Origin: Rhodoferax sp.
GTDB taxonomy: Bacteria; Pseudomonadota; Gammaproteobacteria; Burkholderiales; Burkholderiaceae_C
Reading direction: 5' to 3'
Length of the DNA stretch: 64,000 nucleotides
Assembly: GCF_028689295.1 (NCBI RefSeq)
Contig: NZ_JAQTWL010000009.1
Coordinates: 62,001 to 126,000, forward strand
Shown: positions 31,177 to 40,412 of the stretch, piece by piece
How positions within the stretch are numbered: position 1 is the first letter of the stretch
How the letters are laid out: every line of letters starts with the position of its first letter
Notes under the pieces: model-generated
What the model saw: only the letters and a program-made list of their open reading frames with translations
What the model was told of the DNA's origin: nothing
Database searches by the model: none
Made by a program: the position numbers and the translations under genes

Positions 31177-31842
31177 ATGAACAGACGTTTATTCAACCAA
31201 GGGCTGCTGGCCCTTGCAGCCAGCGCATCACTGATGATGGCGCTGCCAGCCCAGGCCGCAGACGAAGCGCCTGATGCGCTGATTGAGCGCCTGACCAAGG
31301 AAGCGCTTGACACCATACAGGCCGATAAGGCGGTACAGGCCGGTGATGTGGCGCGCATCGTCGCGCTGGTGGATGAAAAAGTCATGCCCCATGTGAACTT
31401 TCAGCGCATGACAGCTTCTGCGGTCGGCCCCGGCTGGCGCCAGGCAACGCCCGATCAGCGCAAGCGCCTGGAGGCCGAATTCAAGACCCTGCTGGTGCGC
31501 ACCTACGCAGGTGCCATGAGCCAGGCCAAAAACCTGAGCTTCACGGTCAAACCCTTGCGCGCCGCAGCAGACGACAAGGAGGTGATTGTGCGCACCCTGA
31601 TCAAGGGCCGAGGCGACCCGGTGCAATTGGACTACCGGCTGGAAAAAACACCGGGTGTCGGTGCCGGCTGGAAAATCTATAACCTCAATGTACTCGGTGT
31701 CTGGCTGGTCGATACCTACCGTAGCCAGTTTGCCCAGGAAATCAACGCCAAAGGCATCGACGGCCTGATCGTCACGCTCACCGAGCGCAACAAATCCAAC
31801 GCGGCCGCGCCGGCCAAAACAGAAAAGCCTGCCAAGGGCTAA
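31177..31842 (+). CDS. mlaC: MlaC, periplasmic phospholipid carrier
   Basis: MlaC shuttles phospholipid across the periplasm between MlaA and MlaD. The 221-aa product has a cleavable signal peptide (LALAASASLMMALPAQAAD) and the Tol-Tol-Ttg2D-type carrier fold (VMPHVNFQRMTASAVGPGWR; LKTLLVRTYAGA-like FKTLLVRTYAGAMSQA; WKIYNLNVLGVWLVDTYRSQ). It lies 20 bases after mlaA in the same operon. The Lys/Ala-rich tail is not conserved. Confidence 0.94.
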   Translation: MNRRLFNQGLLALAASASLMMALPAQAADEAPDALIERLTKEALDTIQADKAVQAGDVARIVALVDEKVMPHVNFQRMTASAVGPGWRQATPDQRKRLEAEFKTLLVRTYAGAMSQAKNLSFTVKPLRAAADDKEVIVRTLIKGRGDPVQLDYRLEKTPGVGAGWKIYNLNVLGVWLVDTYRSQFAQEINAKGIDGLIVTLTERNKSNAAAPAKTEKPAKG

Positions 31843-31858
31843 TACTGCCGTACTCAAC

Positions 31859-32131
31859 ATGCTGCGCCTGCCCCAAACCTTGCTGCACGATACGGCCACA
31901 GCGACCCTGGCCGGGATGCTGGACGCTGTTCGCGCCGAGCCATCGGCTAGCGTCGCCGTGGACGCCTCAGCCCTGCAGCGTTTTGATTCCACGGCGCTGG
32001 CCGTGTTGCTGGAACTGCGCCGGGCCGCCTTGCAAACCGGTAAAACATTGGTTTTGCAAGGTGTGCCGCAGCGTCTGCACGATTTGGCCGATCTGTACGG
32101 CATTGCCGAACTGCTGCCATCGCAAGCCTGA
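31859..32131 (+). CDS. mlaB: MlaB, STAS-domain subunit of the Mla transporter
   Basis: A 90-aa STAS-domain protein that binds MlaF and is needed for assembly and activity of the MlaFEDB transporter. The core motif is VAVDASALQRFDSTALAVLL, with the conserved Asp-Ser-Thr turn. It sits at the end of the mla operon, 16 bases after mlaC. Assigned from the fold motif, the size and especially its position. Confidence 0.9.
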   Translation: MLRLPQTLLHDTATATLAGMLDAVRAEPSASVAVDASALQRFDSTALAVLLELRRAALQTGKTLVLQGVPQRLHDLADLYGIAELLPSQA

Positions 32132-32154
32132 TGCCCCGGTAAAATAGCGGCCCC

Positions 32155-33096
32155 ATGCCCGCCATCTCATTCCAGTCGGTTTCCAAAAGCTACCCCTCTC
32201 CACGCGACCCGCAGGGCAGCACGTTTCTGGCGCTTGACAACGTCAGCCTGGACATCGAGGCGGGCGAGTTTTTTGGTCTGCTCGGCCCCAATGGCGCGGG
32301 TAAAACCACCCTGATCACCATTCTGGCGGGCCTGGCCCAAGCCAGTTCCGGGCGCGTCAGTGTGATGGGCCATGACGTGCAAAGCGACTTCGCCGCCGCT
32401 CGCCTTGCCCTTGGGGTGGTGCCGCAGGAACTGGTGTTCGACCCCTTTTTCAACGTGCGCGAGGCGCTGCTGTTCCAGTCGGGCTACTTCGGCGTCAAGC
32501 ACAACGAAGCCTGGGTGGATGAGTTGCTTGACAACCTGGGTCTGACCGACAAGGCCAACGCCAACATGCGCGCGCTCTCGGGCGGCATGAAGCGACGGGT
32601 GCTGGTGGCCTTGGCGCTGGTGCACAAGCCGCCAGTGATCGTGCTTGACGAGCCCACCGCCGGGGTCGATGTGGAGTTGCGCCAGACCCTGTGGCAATTT
32701 ATCGACAAGCTCAACAAACAGGGGCACACCGTCTTGTTGACAACGCACTACCTCGAAGAGGCCGAAGCCCTGTGCGGCCGCATTGCCATGCTGAAAACCG
32801 GCAAGGTGGTGGCGCTCGACAGCACCAGCGCGCTGCTCAGCGCGGCCTCCGGCAATGTGTTGCGCTGCACCGTCGATGGCAACCTGCCCCCTGAACTGGC
32901 CCGCCTGGCGCGCGTCACTGGGCGCGTGGTGCAATTGCCCGCCAAAGACGCGGCTGCCGTCGAGCAGTACCTGGCGCAAATCCGCCAGGCAGGCCTGCAG
33001 GTGCAAGACATCGAGATTCGCCGCCCCGACCTCGAAGACGTGTTCTTGAAAGTGATGCAGCAGCATCCCGGGCGCGATGACCGGAGTCCCGCATGA
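32155..33096 (+). CDS. ABC transporter ATP-binding protein (YadG-like, ABC-2 type exporter)
   Basis: The ATPase half of an ABC-2 type exporter; the substrate is unknown. The 313-aa product has Walker A GPNGAGKTT, signature LSGGMKRRVLVALAL, Walker B PPVIVLDEPTAGVD and H-loop LLTTHYLEEAE, plus a C-terminal regulatory domain of about 90 residues (VLRCTVDGNLPPELARLARV). It is closest in layout to YadG of the YadGH pair. The stop overlaps the permease start (ATGA). It follows mlaB by 23 bases and could be read from the mla operon, though no functional link is known. Confidence 0.9.
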   Translation: MPAISFQSVSKSYPSPRDPQGSTFLALDNVSLDIEAGEFFGLLGPNGAGKTTLITILAGLAQASSGRVSVMGHDVQSDFAAARLALGVVPQELVFDPFFNVREALLFQSGYFGVKHNEAWVDELLDNLGLTDKANANMRALSGGMKRRVLVALALVHKPPVIVLDEPTAGVDVELRQTLWQFIDKLNKQGHTVLLTTHYLEEAEALCGRIAMLKTGKVVALDSTSALLSAASGNVLRCTVDGNLPPELARLARVTGRVVQLPAKDAAAVEQYLAQIRQAGLQVQDIEIRRPDLEDVFLKVMQQHPGRDDRSPA

Positions 33097-33848
33097 CCGG
33101 CTGGCAAATGCTGCTTTACAAGGAGGTGCTGCGCTTCTGGCGGGTGGCCGCGCAAACCATCACCGGCCCCATTCTCACGGCGATGCTGTATTTGCTGGTC
33201 TTTGGCCAGGCGCTGGAGTCGCACGTCAAGGTGTATGACGATGTCAGCTACACCGCCTTTCTGGTGCCGGGGCTGGCCATGATGAGCCTTTTACAAAACG
33301 CCTTTGCCAACAGTTCGTCGTCCCTGATTGCCAGCAAGGTGATGGGCAACCTGGTGTTTTTGCTGCTCACCCCCTTGTCACCCTGGCATTGGTTTGTGGC
33401 CTATGTCGGCGCGGCCGTGGTGCGTGGCCTGGTGGTGGGCGCGGGCGTGCTGGCGGTCGCCCTGCTGTTTGCAGTGCTACCCATTGCGCAACCGCTGTGG
33501 GCGTTGCTGTTTGCCGTGCTGGGCGCGGCGCTGATGGGCGCCCTGGGCGTGGTGGCCGGTTTGTGGTCCGAAAAATTCGACCACATGGCGGCATTCCAGA
33601 ATTTTGCCGTGATGCCCATGACGTTCTTGAGCGGGGTCTTTTACTCCATTCATTCGTTACCGCCGTTTTGGCAAACCGTGAGCCATTTCAATCCGTTCTT
33701 CTACATGATCGACGGCTTTCGCTATGGCTTTTTCGGCACCAGCGACGTCTCGCCCTGGCTCAGCCTTGCTATCGTGGCCAGCGCCACTGCCGGGGTCGGC
33801 CTGTGGGCGCTGCAACTGCTGCGCATGGGTTACAAAATCCGTCACTGA
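33093..33848 (+). CDS. ABC-2 type transporter permease (YadH-like)
   Basis: A 251-aa integral membrane protein with about six hydrophobic segments and the ABC-2 membrane signature near GVFYSIHSLPPFWQTVSHFNP. YSFLVPGL-type phrasing appears as TAFLVPGLAMMSLLQNAFAN. It pairs with the preceding ATPase through an ATGA overlap. The substrate is not evident; polysaccharide, drug and lipid exporters share this fold. Confidence 0.9.
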   Translation: MTGWQMLLYKEVLRFWRVAAQTITGPILTAMLYLLVFGQALESHVKVYDDVSYTAFLVPGLAMMSLLQNAFANSSSSLIASKVMGNLVFLLLTPLSPWHWFVAYVGAAVVRGLVVGAGVLAVALLFAVLPIAQPLWALLFAVLGAALMGALGVVAGLWSEKFDHMAAFQNFAVMPMTFLSGVFYSIHSLPPFWQTVSHFNPFFYMIDGFRYGFFGTSDVSPWLSLAIVASATAGVGLWALQLLRMGYKIRH

Positions 33849-33892
33849 TGGTTCCGCAATGACGACAATTTGAAGAATTCAAGAAAGTGACT

Positions 33893-34126
33893 ATGAACGC
33901 TGATCAAATCAAACAACTCATTGCCGCCGGTCTGGCCTGTGACCATCTCACGCTCGAAGGCGATGGCCGCCATTGGTATGCCACCGTCGTCTCGCCCGAA
34001 TTTGAAGGCAAACGCGCCATTGCGCGGCACCAACGGGTCTATGCAACCTTGGGCAACAGAATGAAAACCGATGAAATTCACGCGCTGTCGATGAAAACCT
34101 TCACCCCTGCCGAATGGGCAGCGTAA
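33893..34126 (+). CDS. ibaG: BolA-family protein, IbaG-like
   Basis: A 77-aa BolA/IbaG-type protein. The conserved residues are in HLTLEGDGRHWYATVVSPEF, followed by the RHQRVYATLG helix; BolA proteins work with monothiol glutaredoxins in iron-sulfur handling. The start is the ATG six bases downstream of an in-frame GTG, with AAGAAAG upstream. The position between the Mla/ABC genes and murA is the conserved one in proteobacteria (yrbA-murA), which supports IbaG over BolA. Confidence 0.9.
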   Translation: MNADQIKQLIAAGLACDHLTLEGDGRHWYATVVSPEFEGKRAIARHQRVYATLGNRMKTDEIHALSMKTFTPAEWAA

Positions 34127-34138
34127 CCGGTCTGATAC

Positions 34139-35416
34139 ATGGATAAATTACTGATTCGCGGTGGCCGCCAGCTCAACGGCACGGTCACCATCTCGGGGGC
34201 GAAAAATGCCGCTTTGCCCGAGCTTTGCGCAACCCTGCTGACACCTGAGCTGGTCAATCTGATCAACGTGCCGCGGCTGCAGGACGTGGCGACCATGCGC
34301 AAGCTGCTCGGTCACATGGGGGTGCAGACCCAGACCCACGGCGAGCGCGGTGGCATGAGCTTCTCTGCCGCCGGGCCCATCACGCCAGAAGCCCCCTACG
34401 AGCTGGTCAAGACCATGCGCGCCTCGGTGCTGGTGCTGGGGCCGTTGCTGGCGCGCTTCGGGCACGCCCGCGTGTCGCTGCCCGGAGGCTGCGCCATCGG
34501 CTCGCGCCCGGTCGATCAGCACATCAAGGGCCTCACCGCCATGGGCGCCGAGATTGCCGTCGAACATGGCTACATGGTGGCCAGGCTGGCCGCAGGGCGC
34601 ACGCGGCTCAAGGGTGCGCGCATTGCGACCGACATGGTCACGGTCACCGGCACCGAAAACTTCATGATGGCCGCGGCCCTGGCCGAGGGTGAAACCATTC
34701 TGGAAAACGCCGCCCAGGAGCCCGAGATTCCTGACTTGGCCGAAATGCTGATCCAGATGGGGGCGCGCATCGAGGGCCACGGCAGCAGCCGCATTCGCAT
34801 CCAGGGTGTAGAGCAGTTGCATGGCTGCACGCATCAGGTGGTGGCCGACCGCATTGAGACCGGCACCTTTTTATGCGCCGTGGCCGCTGCCGGCGGTGAT
34901 GTGGTGGCGCAGCATGGCCGTATTGAGCACTTGGAAGCAGTGGTGGAAAAACTGCGCGATGCCGGGGTGACCATCACCAAGGTGTCAGATGGCATCCGTG
35001 TTCAGTCCGGCGGTGCCCGGCAGCTCAAGGCGCAAAGCTTTCGCACCACCGAATACCCGGGCTTCCCGACCGACATGCAGGCCCAGTTCATGGCGCTCAA
35101 TGCAGTGGCGCAAGGCACGGCGCTGGTGACCGAGACCATTTTCGAGAACCGCTTCATGCACGTCAACGAACTGGTGCGCCTCGGCGCCAACATCCAGATC
35201 GATGGCAAGGTGTCCATGGTGGAAGGGGTGCGCGCCTTGTCGGGTGCCACCGTGATGGCGACCGACTTGCGCGCTTCGGCCAGCCTCGTCATTGCCGGGC
35301 TGGTGGCAGAGGGCGAGACACGGGTGGACCGCATTTACCACCTGGACCGCGGCTACGACCAGATGGAAGCCAAGCTGCGCGCCTTGGGTGCCGACATAGA
35401 AAGAGTGAAATCATGA
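34139..35416 (+). CDS. murA: UDP-N-acetylglucosamine 1-carboxyvinyltransferase
   Basis: The first committed enzyme of peptidoglycan synthesis, transferring enolpyruvate from PEP to UDP-GlcNAc; the target of fosfomycin. The 425-aa product has Lys22 in [11 protein letters not shown] and the catalytic, fosfomycin-reactive Cys118 in [16 protein letters not shown]. It also has [13 protein letters not shown] and the late [16 protein letters not shown]. Cys is retained at the active site, so no intrinsic fosfomycin resistance by Cys-to-Asp change is expected. The stop overlaps the hisG start (ATGA). Confidence 0.97.
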   Translation: MDKLLIRGGRQLNGTVTISGAKNAALPELCATLLTPELVNLINVPRLQDVATMRKLLGHMGVQTQTHGERGGMSFSAAGPITPEAPYELVKTMRASVLVLGPLLARFGHARVSLPGGCAIGSRPVDQHIKGLTAMGAEIAVEHGYMVARLAAGRTRLKGARIATDMVTVTGTENFMMAAALAEGETILENAAQEPEIPDLAEMLIQMGARIEGHGSSRIRIQGVEQLHGCTHQVVADRIETGTFLCAVAAAGGDVVAQHGRIEHLEAVVEKLRDAGVTITKVSDGIRVQSGGARQLKAQSFRTTEYPGFPTDMQAQFMALNAVAQGTALVTETIFENRFMHVNELVRLGANIQIDGKVSMVEGVRALSGATVMATDLRASASLVIAGLVAEGETRVDRIYHLDRGYDQMEAKLRALGADIERVKS

Positions 35417-36051
35417 TTACCCTGGCCCTGTCCAAAGGTCGCATCTTCGAGGAAACCCTGCCGCTGCTCAAGGCGGCCGGTATCGCGGTGCTGGAAGACC
35501 CGGAAACCTCGCGCAAGCTCATTTTGACGACGAACCAGCCCGACGTGCGGGTTCTGGTGGTGCGCGCCACCGACGTGCCCACCTATGTGCAATACGGTGG
35601 TGCCGACCTCGGCATTACCGGCAAGGACACCTTGCTGGAGCACGGCAGCCAGGGCCTTTACCAGCCGCTGGACCTGCAAATCGCCAAGTGCCGCATCAGC
35701 GTGGCGGTGCGCTCCGACTTCGACTACGCCACGGCCATCAAGAAAGGCTCGCGCCTGACCGTGGCCACCAAATACGTGGCGATTTCGCGCGATTTTTTTG
35801 CGTCCAAAGGCGTGCACGTCGATTTGATCAAGCTCTATGGCAGCATGGAGCTCGCGCCCCTGGTGGGCATGGCCGATGCCATTGTCGATCTGGTGTCCTC
35901 CGGCAACACGCTCAAGGCCAATCACCTGGTGGAGGTCGAGCACATTATGGACATCAGCTCGCGCCTGGTGGTAAACCAGGCCGCGCTCAAGCTCAAGCAG
36001 GCCCCCATTCGCCGCATCATTGATGCGTTTGCCTTGGCCATCGGTAAATAA
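35413..36051 (+). CDS. hisG: ATP phosphoribosyltransferase, short form
   Basis: Catalyses the first step of histidine synthesis. At 212 aa it is the short HisG form, lacking the C-terminal regulatory domain of the roughly 300-aa enzyme, and so should need a HisZ partner, which is not in this window. Signature segments are [36 protein letters not shown] and the PRPP-binding [19 protein letters not shown]. It is coupled to murA by a four-base overlap, a common betaproteobacterial arrangement. Confidence 0.95.
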   Translation: MITLALSKGRIFEETLPLLKAAGIAVLEDPETSRKLILTTNQPDVRVLVVRATDVPTYVQYGGADLGITGKDTLLEHGSQGLYQPLDLQIAKCRISVAVRSDFDYATAIKKGSRLTVATKYVAISRDFFASKGVHVDLIKLYGSMELAPLVGMADAIVDLVSSGNTLKANHLVEVEHIMDISSRLVVNQAALKLKQAPIRRIIDAFALAIGK

Positions 36052-36058
36052 ACCTGGA

Positions 36059-37399
36059 ATGAATGCCATGTCACCCCTTGCCAAGCCCGCCCGCCTTTCC
36101 ACCGCAAGCAACAGCTTCGAGGCTGAATTCAAGGCGCGCCTGCATTGGTCGGCCGAAACCGATGCCGGCATCGAGCAGCGCGTGGCTGACATTCTGCGCG
36201 ATGTGCAACTGCGAGGCGACGCCGCCGTGCTCGACTACACCGCCCGCTTCGACGGCTTGCAGGCTGCCAGTATGGCCGAGCTGGAACTGACCCAGGCCGA
36301 GCTCAAGCTCGCCTTCGATGCCCTGCCGATGGTGCAGCGTGAAGCCCTGCAAGCCGCTACCGCCCGTGTGCGCAGTTACCACGAAGCCCAGCGCAAAGCC
36401 AATGGTGAAAGCTGGAGCTACCGTGATGAAGACGGTACCTTACTGGGACAAAAAGTCACGCCGCTGGACCGTGTCGGGATTTACGTGCCAGGCGGCAAGG
36501 CCGCTTACCCGAGCAGCGTGCTGATGAACGCCATTCCCGCGCACGTGGCCGGTGTGACCGAGATCATCATGGTGGTGCCCACGCCCAAAGGCGAGAAAAA
36601 TGCCCTGGTGCTGGCGGCTGCCTATGTGGCCGGTGTGTCCCGCGCCTTCACCATTGGCGGCGCCCAGGCGGTGGCCGCGCTCGCCTATGGTTCTGAGACG
36701 ATTCCGACGGTTGACAAGATCACCGGCCCCGGCAATGCCTACGTGGCCGCTGCCAAGCGACGGGTGTTTGGCACTGTGGGTATCGACATGATCGCCGGCC
36801 CGAGCGAGATTCTGGTGCTCGCCGACGGCTCCACGCCGCCCGACTGGGTGGCGATGGATCTGTTCAGCCAGGCCGAGCACGACGAATTGGCGCAAAGCAT
36901 TTTGTTGTGCCCCGACGCGGCCTACATCGATCAGGTGCAGATGAGCATCGACCGGCTGCTGCCCGAGATGCCAAGGCGCGAGATCATCGCCAAGTCGCTC
37001 AACGGCCGCGGTGCGTTGATTTTGACCCGCAGCATGGAAGAAGCCTGCGGCATCAGCAACCGGATTGCGCCGGAACACCTGGAGGTGAGTAGCCGTGACC
37101 CGCACCGCTGGGAGCCGCTACTGAAACACGCCGGCGCCATTTTTCTGGGCGCCTACACCAGCGAGTCGCTGGGCGACTACTGCGCCGGCCCCAACCACGT
37201 GCTGCCCACCAGCGGCACAGCGCGGTTTTCATCGCCGCTGGGTGTTTACGATTTTCAAAAGCGCAGCAGCCTGATCGAAGTCAGTGAAGCCGGTGCCCAG
37301 ACCCTGGGTCAAATCGCCTCCATCCTGGCGCACGGTGAAGGCCTGCAAGCCCATGCGCGGGCGGCGGAGATGCGCTTGAAAAGTCAAAGCACGTCTTGA
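36059..37399 (+). CDS. hisD: Histidinol dehydrogenase
   Basis: Catalyses the last two oxidation steps of histidine synthesis with NAD and zinc. The 446-aa product contains [35 protein letters not shown], the catalytic [11 protein letters not shown] and [20 protein letters not shown]. An alternative ATG three codons downstream is equally plausible. The frame is open upstream into hisG but the family N-terminus begins here. The following gene is yjdM rather than hisC, so the histidine operon is interrupted after hisD in this genome. Confidence 0.96.
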   Translation: MNAMSPLAKPARLSTASNSFEAEFKARLHWSAETDAGIEQRVADILRDVQLRGDAAVLDYTARFDGLQAASMAELELTQAELKLAFDALPMVQREALQAATARVRSYHEAQRKANGESWSYRDEDGTLLGQKVTPLDRVGIYVPGGKAAYPSSVLMNAIPAHVAGVTEIIMVVPTPKGEKNALVLAAAYVAGVSRAFTIGGAQAVAALAYGSETIPTVDKITGPGNAYVAAAKRRVFGTVGIDMIAGPSEILVLADGSTPPDWVAMDLFSQAEHDELAQSILLCPDAAYIDQVQMSIDRLLPEMPRREIIAKSLNGRGALILTRSMEEACGISNRIAPEHLEVSSRDPHRWEPLLKHAGAIFLGAYTSESLGDYCAGPNHVLPTSGTARFSSPLGVYDFQKRSSLIEVSEAGAQTLGQIASILAHGEGLQAHARAAEMRLKSQSTS

Positions 37400-37434
37400 T
37401 TTCCGCCTGTTTCCATTTTTAGCCTTCCTACCTG

Positions 37435-37788
37435 ATGACCATGTCCAATTTACCTGCCTGTCCCCAATGCACCCTTGAAAATACCTACCCCGACGGCGAC
37501 AACTTTGTCTGTCCGGACTGCGGTTTCGAGTGGCCCAAGGTGGCCACATCCGAGGCTGGCGAAGAGGCGAGTGGCCCGGTCAAGGACGCCAACGGCAACC
37601 CGCTGGCCGATGGCGACACCGTGATCCTGATCAAGGACCTCAAGGTCAAGGGCTCGTCCATCGTGCTCAAAAAGGGCACCAAGATCAAGGGCATCCGCCT
37701 GCCCGAGGGCGCGGGCGACCACGAGGTGGACTGCAAAACCGACCAGGGCGCGTTCATGCTCAAGGCGGAGTTCATGAAAAAGGCCTGA
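37435..37788 (+). CDS. yjdM: YjdM/PhnA-family zinc-ribbon protein
   Basis: A 117-aa protein with an N-terminal zinc ribbon (CPQC and CPDCGFEW) and the C-terminal SH3-like PhnA domain (VKDANGNPLADGDTVILIKD; LKVKGSSIVLKKGTKIKGIR). E. coli YjdM was once linked to phosphonate use, but its role is not established. A second ATG two codons later could also be the start. It sits alone between hisD and the creatininase-family gene. Confidence 0.93.
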   Translation: MTMSNLPACPQCTLENTYPDGDNFVCPDCGFEWPKVATSEAGEEASGPVKDANGNPLADGDTVILIKDLKVKGSSIVLKKGTKIKGIRLPEGAGDHEVDCKTDQGAFMLKAEFMKKA

Positions 37789-37839
37789 GTCTCATGGCCC
37801 GCCGCGCAGCCCACCTAACTGCTTACCAGGAACCACACC

Positions 37840-38685
37840 ATGGCCACCATTTCCCGCTTCTGGGCTGACTGGACGACTGCCGACTTTGCGCGCCTTCGCA
37901 CCAGCGGTGAGGTCGGGCGCACCATCGCCGTATTGCCGGTGGCGGCGACCGAGCAGCATGGGCCGCACCTGCCGCTAAGTGTCGACACGGTGCTGGTCGA
38001 TGGCATCGTGGCCGCCGCGCTGACGCACCTGCCCGCTGAATTGCAGACGCTGGTTTTGCCCACTCAGGCGATTGGCCTGAGCCCGGAACATGCCCGCTTT
38101 GCCGGCACGCTGACCCTCAAGAACGAGACCATCCTGCGGCTGTGGGCCGACATCGCTGAATCGGTGGCGGCTGCCGGCATCACCAAACTGGTGCTGTTCA
38201 ATGGCCACGGTGGCAACGTCGGTGTGATGGATCTTGTGGCGCGCGACCTGCGAGCCCGGCTCGGCATGCTGGTCTATGGCGTGAGCTGGTTCAATCTGCC
38301 TTTGACGGACGAACTGGGCCAGGATGTCAACGCCTTGTTCAGCGCCGGGGAGCACCGCTTTGGCATTCACGGCGGCGACATCGAGAGCTCGATGATGCTG
38401 GCGCTCGACCCTGCCCGTGTGGACATGCGCCAGGCGCAAAACTTTGCATCAAAGGCGCAGGCGCGTGCAACGCAGTTCGACATTTTGGGCAACGGCAAGA
38501 GCGCCAAGCTGGCCTGGCAAACGCAGGACTACAACCCGGCCGGTGCGGTGGGCAATGCGGCCAACGCCTCGGCAGAAAAAGGCCATGCCGTGGTAAACGC
38601 CGCAGGCTGGGCGCTGGCACGGCTATTGGCTGAAATTGATCGCTTGCCGCCCGATACGCTGGTGGCGAATCCCAGATTGCCCTGA
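37840..38685 (+). CDS. Creatininase-family amidohydrolase
   Basis: A 281-aa metal-dependent hydrolase of the creatininase superfamily, which includes creatinine amidohydrolases and enzymes acting on other cyclic amides. Metal ligands are visible in VAATEQHGPHLPLSVD (Glu, His, Asp), VLFNGHGGNVG (His) and GIHGGDIESSMML (His, Glu). The exact substrate cannot be read from the sequence, and no creatine-pathway genes are nearby, so creatinine is only one option. Confidence 0.9.
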   Translation: MATISRFWADWTTADFARLRTSGEVGRTIAVLPVAATEQHGPHLPLSVDTVLVDGIVAAALTHLPAELQTLVLPTQAIGLSPEHARFAGTLTLKNETILRLWADIAESVAAAGITKLVLFNGHGGNVGVMDLVARDLRARLGMLVYGVSWFNLPLTDELGQDVNALFSAGEHRFGIHGGDIESSMMLALDPARVDMRQAQNFASKAQARATQFDILGNGKSAKLAWQTQDYNPAGAVGNAANASAEKGHAVVNAAGWALARLLAEIDRLPPDTLVANPRLP

Positions 38686-38721
38686 ACCATGCGTCTGCCA
38701 AAGACGGTCTGAGCGCTGGCC

Positions 38722-39615
38722 ATGAACCCCTACGACCTGTTTGCCCTGGGCGCGGCGGCCTGCTGGGCGCTGGGCAGCGTGATGTCGGTCACACCGTCGC
38801 GACATCTGGGCGCCTTTGCCTTCACCCGCTGGCGCATGGCCATGGTGGCCGTGATGCTGTGGGCGGTGGTGGCCGTGCAGGGCAACTGGCACAGCTTCGA
38901 CGGCCACTCCTGGGGTGTCATGGCGGTCAGCGGCCTGATCGGCATCTTTATTGGCGACACCGCGCTGTTTTCTGCCATCAACCGCCTCGGGCCACGCCGT
39001 GCCGGCGTGCTGTTCGCCACCCATGCCGCCTTCAGCGCCGCTCTGGGCTTTGCCCTGCTGGGCGAGCGTTTGAGCTTGCAAGCCCTGCTGGGCGGGCTGC
39101 TCACCCTGGCCGGCGTGATGCTGGCCATTGTGCTGGGCCGCCACAAGGACGAAACCCATGCCTGGGAAGCCGACCATGGCCAAGTGCGCGTGGGCGTGGC
39201 GCTGGCCCTGCTGGCGGCGCTGTGCCAGGCAGTGGGCTCGCTGATTGCCAAGCCGGTGATGGCGCAGCAGGTGGACCCGATCATGGCTTCGGCGGTGCGC
39301 GTCACGGTAGCCACCGCCGCCCACGCGGTGTTGTTGCTGGCGGGTTTTCAGGCTGCGCGCGCAACCCAGGCGCCCACGGCGCGGGTGCTGGCGCAAACCG
39401 CTCTCAACGGGTTCATCGCCATGGGCATTGGCATGACGCTGGTGCTGCTGGCGCTGGAGCAAGGTGATGTGGGCATGGTCGCCATCCTGTCGTCGGTGTC
39501 GCCCATTCTGGTGTTGCCGCTGCTCTGGCTGCAGCTCAAACGCGCCCCGGCACCGGGCGCCTGGCTGGGCGCCATACTGACCGTGATTGGCACTGCGCTA
39601 CTTTTGTGGCGCTGA
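38722..39615 (+). CDS. EamA/DMT-family transporter
   Basis: A 297-aa inner-membrane protein with about ten hydrophobic helices in two homologous halves (SVTPSRHLGAFAFTRWRMAM in the first, ATAAHAVLLLAGFQAA in the second; VSPILVLPLLWLQL near the end), as in the drug/metabolite exporters. The Arg-Trp-Arg after the second helix and the PILVLPL motif are typical of EamA proteins. The substrate is unknown. It follows the creatininase gene by 36 bases and may share its transcript. Confidence 0.9.
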   Translation: MNPYDLFALGAAACWALGSVMSVTPSRHLGAFAFTRWRMAMVAVMLWAVVAVQGNWHSFDGHSWGVMAVSGLIGIFIGDTALFSAINRLGPRRAGVLFATHAAFSAALGFALLGERLSLQALLGGLLTLAGVMLAIVLGRHKDETHAWEADHGQVRVGVALALLAALCQAVGSLIAKPVMAQQVDPIMASAVRVTVATAAHAVLLLAGFQAARATQAPTARVLAQTALNGFIAMGIGMTLVLLALEQGDVGMVAILSSVSPILVLPLLWLQLKRAPAPGAWLGAILTVIGTALLLWR

Positions 39616-39660
39616 ACCTGTCGCTGAATTGAGCCAGTTAGAGGTGAATCCCTAACATTT

Positions 39661-39677
39661 TTGTTGCACTGCAACAA
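39661..39677. promoter_or_regulatory. Candidate PhaR operator 1 upstream of phaP
   Basis: TTGTTGCACTGCAACAA is a perfect 17-base palindrome around one central base. TGC/GCA-rich sites of this type are bound by PhaR, which represses phasin genes until PHA granules titrate it. It lies eight bases upstream of the phaP -35 hexamer. Confidence 0.6.
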
Positions 39678-39684
39678 AAAAGAC

Positions 39685-39712
39685 TTGCGAGACTTCGGGT
39701 TTTCCCTATAAT
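39685..39712 (+). promoter_or_regulatory. Promoter of phaP
   Basis: TTGCGA and a perfect TATAAT are separated by 16 bases, flanked by the two palindromic sites. The start site would fall near 39719, inside the second operator, giving a leader of about 70 bases. Confidence 0.65.
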
Positions 39713-39719
39713 TCAACCC

Positions 39720-39736
39720 ATGCTGCACTGCAACAT
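39720..39736. promoter_or_regulatory. Candidate PhaR operator 2 overlapping the phaP start site
   Basis: ATGCTGCACTGCAACAT repeats the core of operator 1 (CTGCACTGCAACA is close to TTGCACTGCAACA) with one mismatch between its arms. It lies at the predicted transcription start, a good place for repression. Confidence 0.55.
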
Positions 39737-39787
39737 AATTGTTCGAGGCAGCTTTATATCCCTCATTTCACCCCAAAGGAACTCACC

Positions 39788-40333
39788 ATGTACATCACCG
39801 CTGACCAAATCACCGCCACCAACAAAGCCAACCTCGCCGCCACGATGGCCCTTGCCAACAAAACTTTTTCTGGCTTCGAGAAGCTGGTTGAACTCAACAT
39901 GGCTGCCGCCAAGGCCCTGATGACTGAATCCATCGAGCACGCCAAATCTGTGCTGTCGGCCAAGGACCTGCAACAAGCTGTTGCCCTCCAAACCAGCCTG
40001 GTGGCTCCCCTGGCCGAAAAGTCGGTCGCTTACGGCCGTCACGTGTATGGCATCGCGGTGGAAACTGGCGCTGAATACACCAAAGCCGCTGAAGGCAAGG
40101 CTGCTGAAACGCAGAAGGCTTTCAATCAAGTGATTGAAAACGTGGCCAAGAACGCACCGGCTGGCACCGAGTCGGCTGTGGCTGTGCTCAAGAGCGCCCT
40201 GGCTTCCAGCCAGAACGCCATTGAGTCGGCACAAAGCTCGGCCAAGCAAGCCCTTTCGATGGCTGAAAGCAACATGGCTGTGGTGACTGAGCAAGCCTTG
40301 AACGCTGCTGCTACCGTTGGCAAGAAAGCCTGA
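39788..40333 (+). CDS. phaP: Phasin (PhaP), polyhydroxyalkanoate granule-associated protein
   Basis: Phasins coat PHA granules and control their number and size. The 181-aa product is a helical, Ala-rich protein with no cysteine or signal peptide. The start MYITADQITATNKANLAATM and the segment NKTFSGFEKLVELNMAAAKA are characteristic of the Burkholderiales phasin family. An AAAGGA site precedes the ATG. It is monocistronic: two TGC/GCA palindromes and a strong promoter lie upstream and a clear terminator follows. phaC, phaA and phaB are not in the window. Confidence 0.95.
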   Translation: MYITADQITATNKANLAATMALANKTFSGFEKLVELNMAAAKALMTESIEHAKSVLSAKDLQQAVALQTSLVAPLAEKSVAYGRHVYGIAVETGAEYTKAAEGKAAETQKAFNQVIENVAKNAPAGTESAVAVLKSALASSQNAIESAQSSAKQALSMAESNMAVVTEQALNAAATVGKKA

Positions 40334-40356
40334 AGCCCGCTGCCGCATGGCATTGG

Positions 40357-40383
40357 AAAAACCACCTTCGGGTGGTTTTTTTT
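40357..40383. terminator. Rho-independent terminator of phaP, probably bidirectional
   Basis: A stem ACCACC/GGTGGT with a TTCG loop, extended by A-T pairs on both sides and followed by a run of seven or more T. The A-run on the left gives a T-run on the opposite strand, so it can also end the convergent phosphatase transcript. Confidence 0.9.
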
Positions 40384-40412
40384 GGTCTATTGAATTGAAT
40401 GCCGATGTTTGC

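Noticed and set aside
37435-38685. Possible creatinine or phosphonate catabolic operon (yjdM plus creatininase-family gene)
   Set aside because: No other genes of either pathway are adjacent, and both families have broad or unknown functions.
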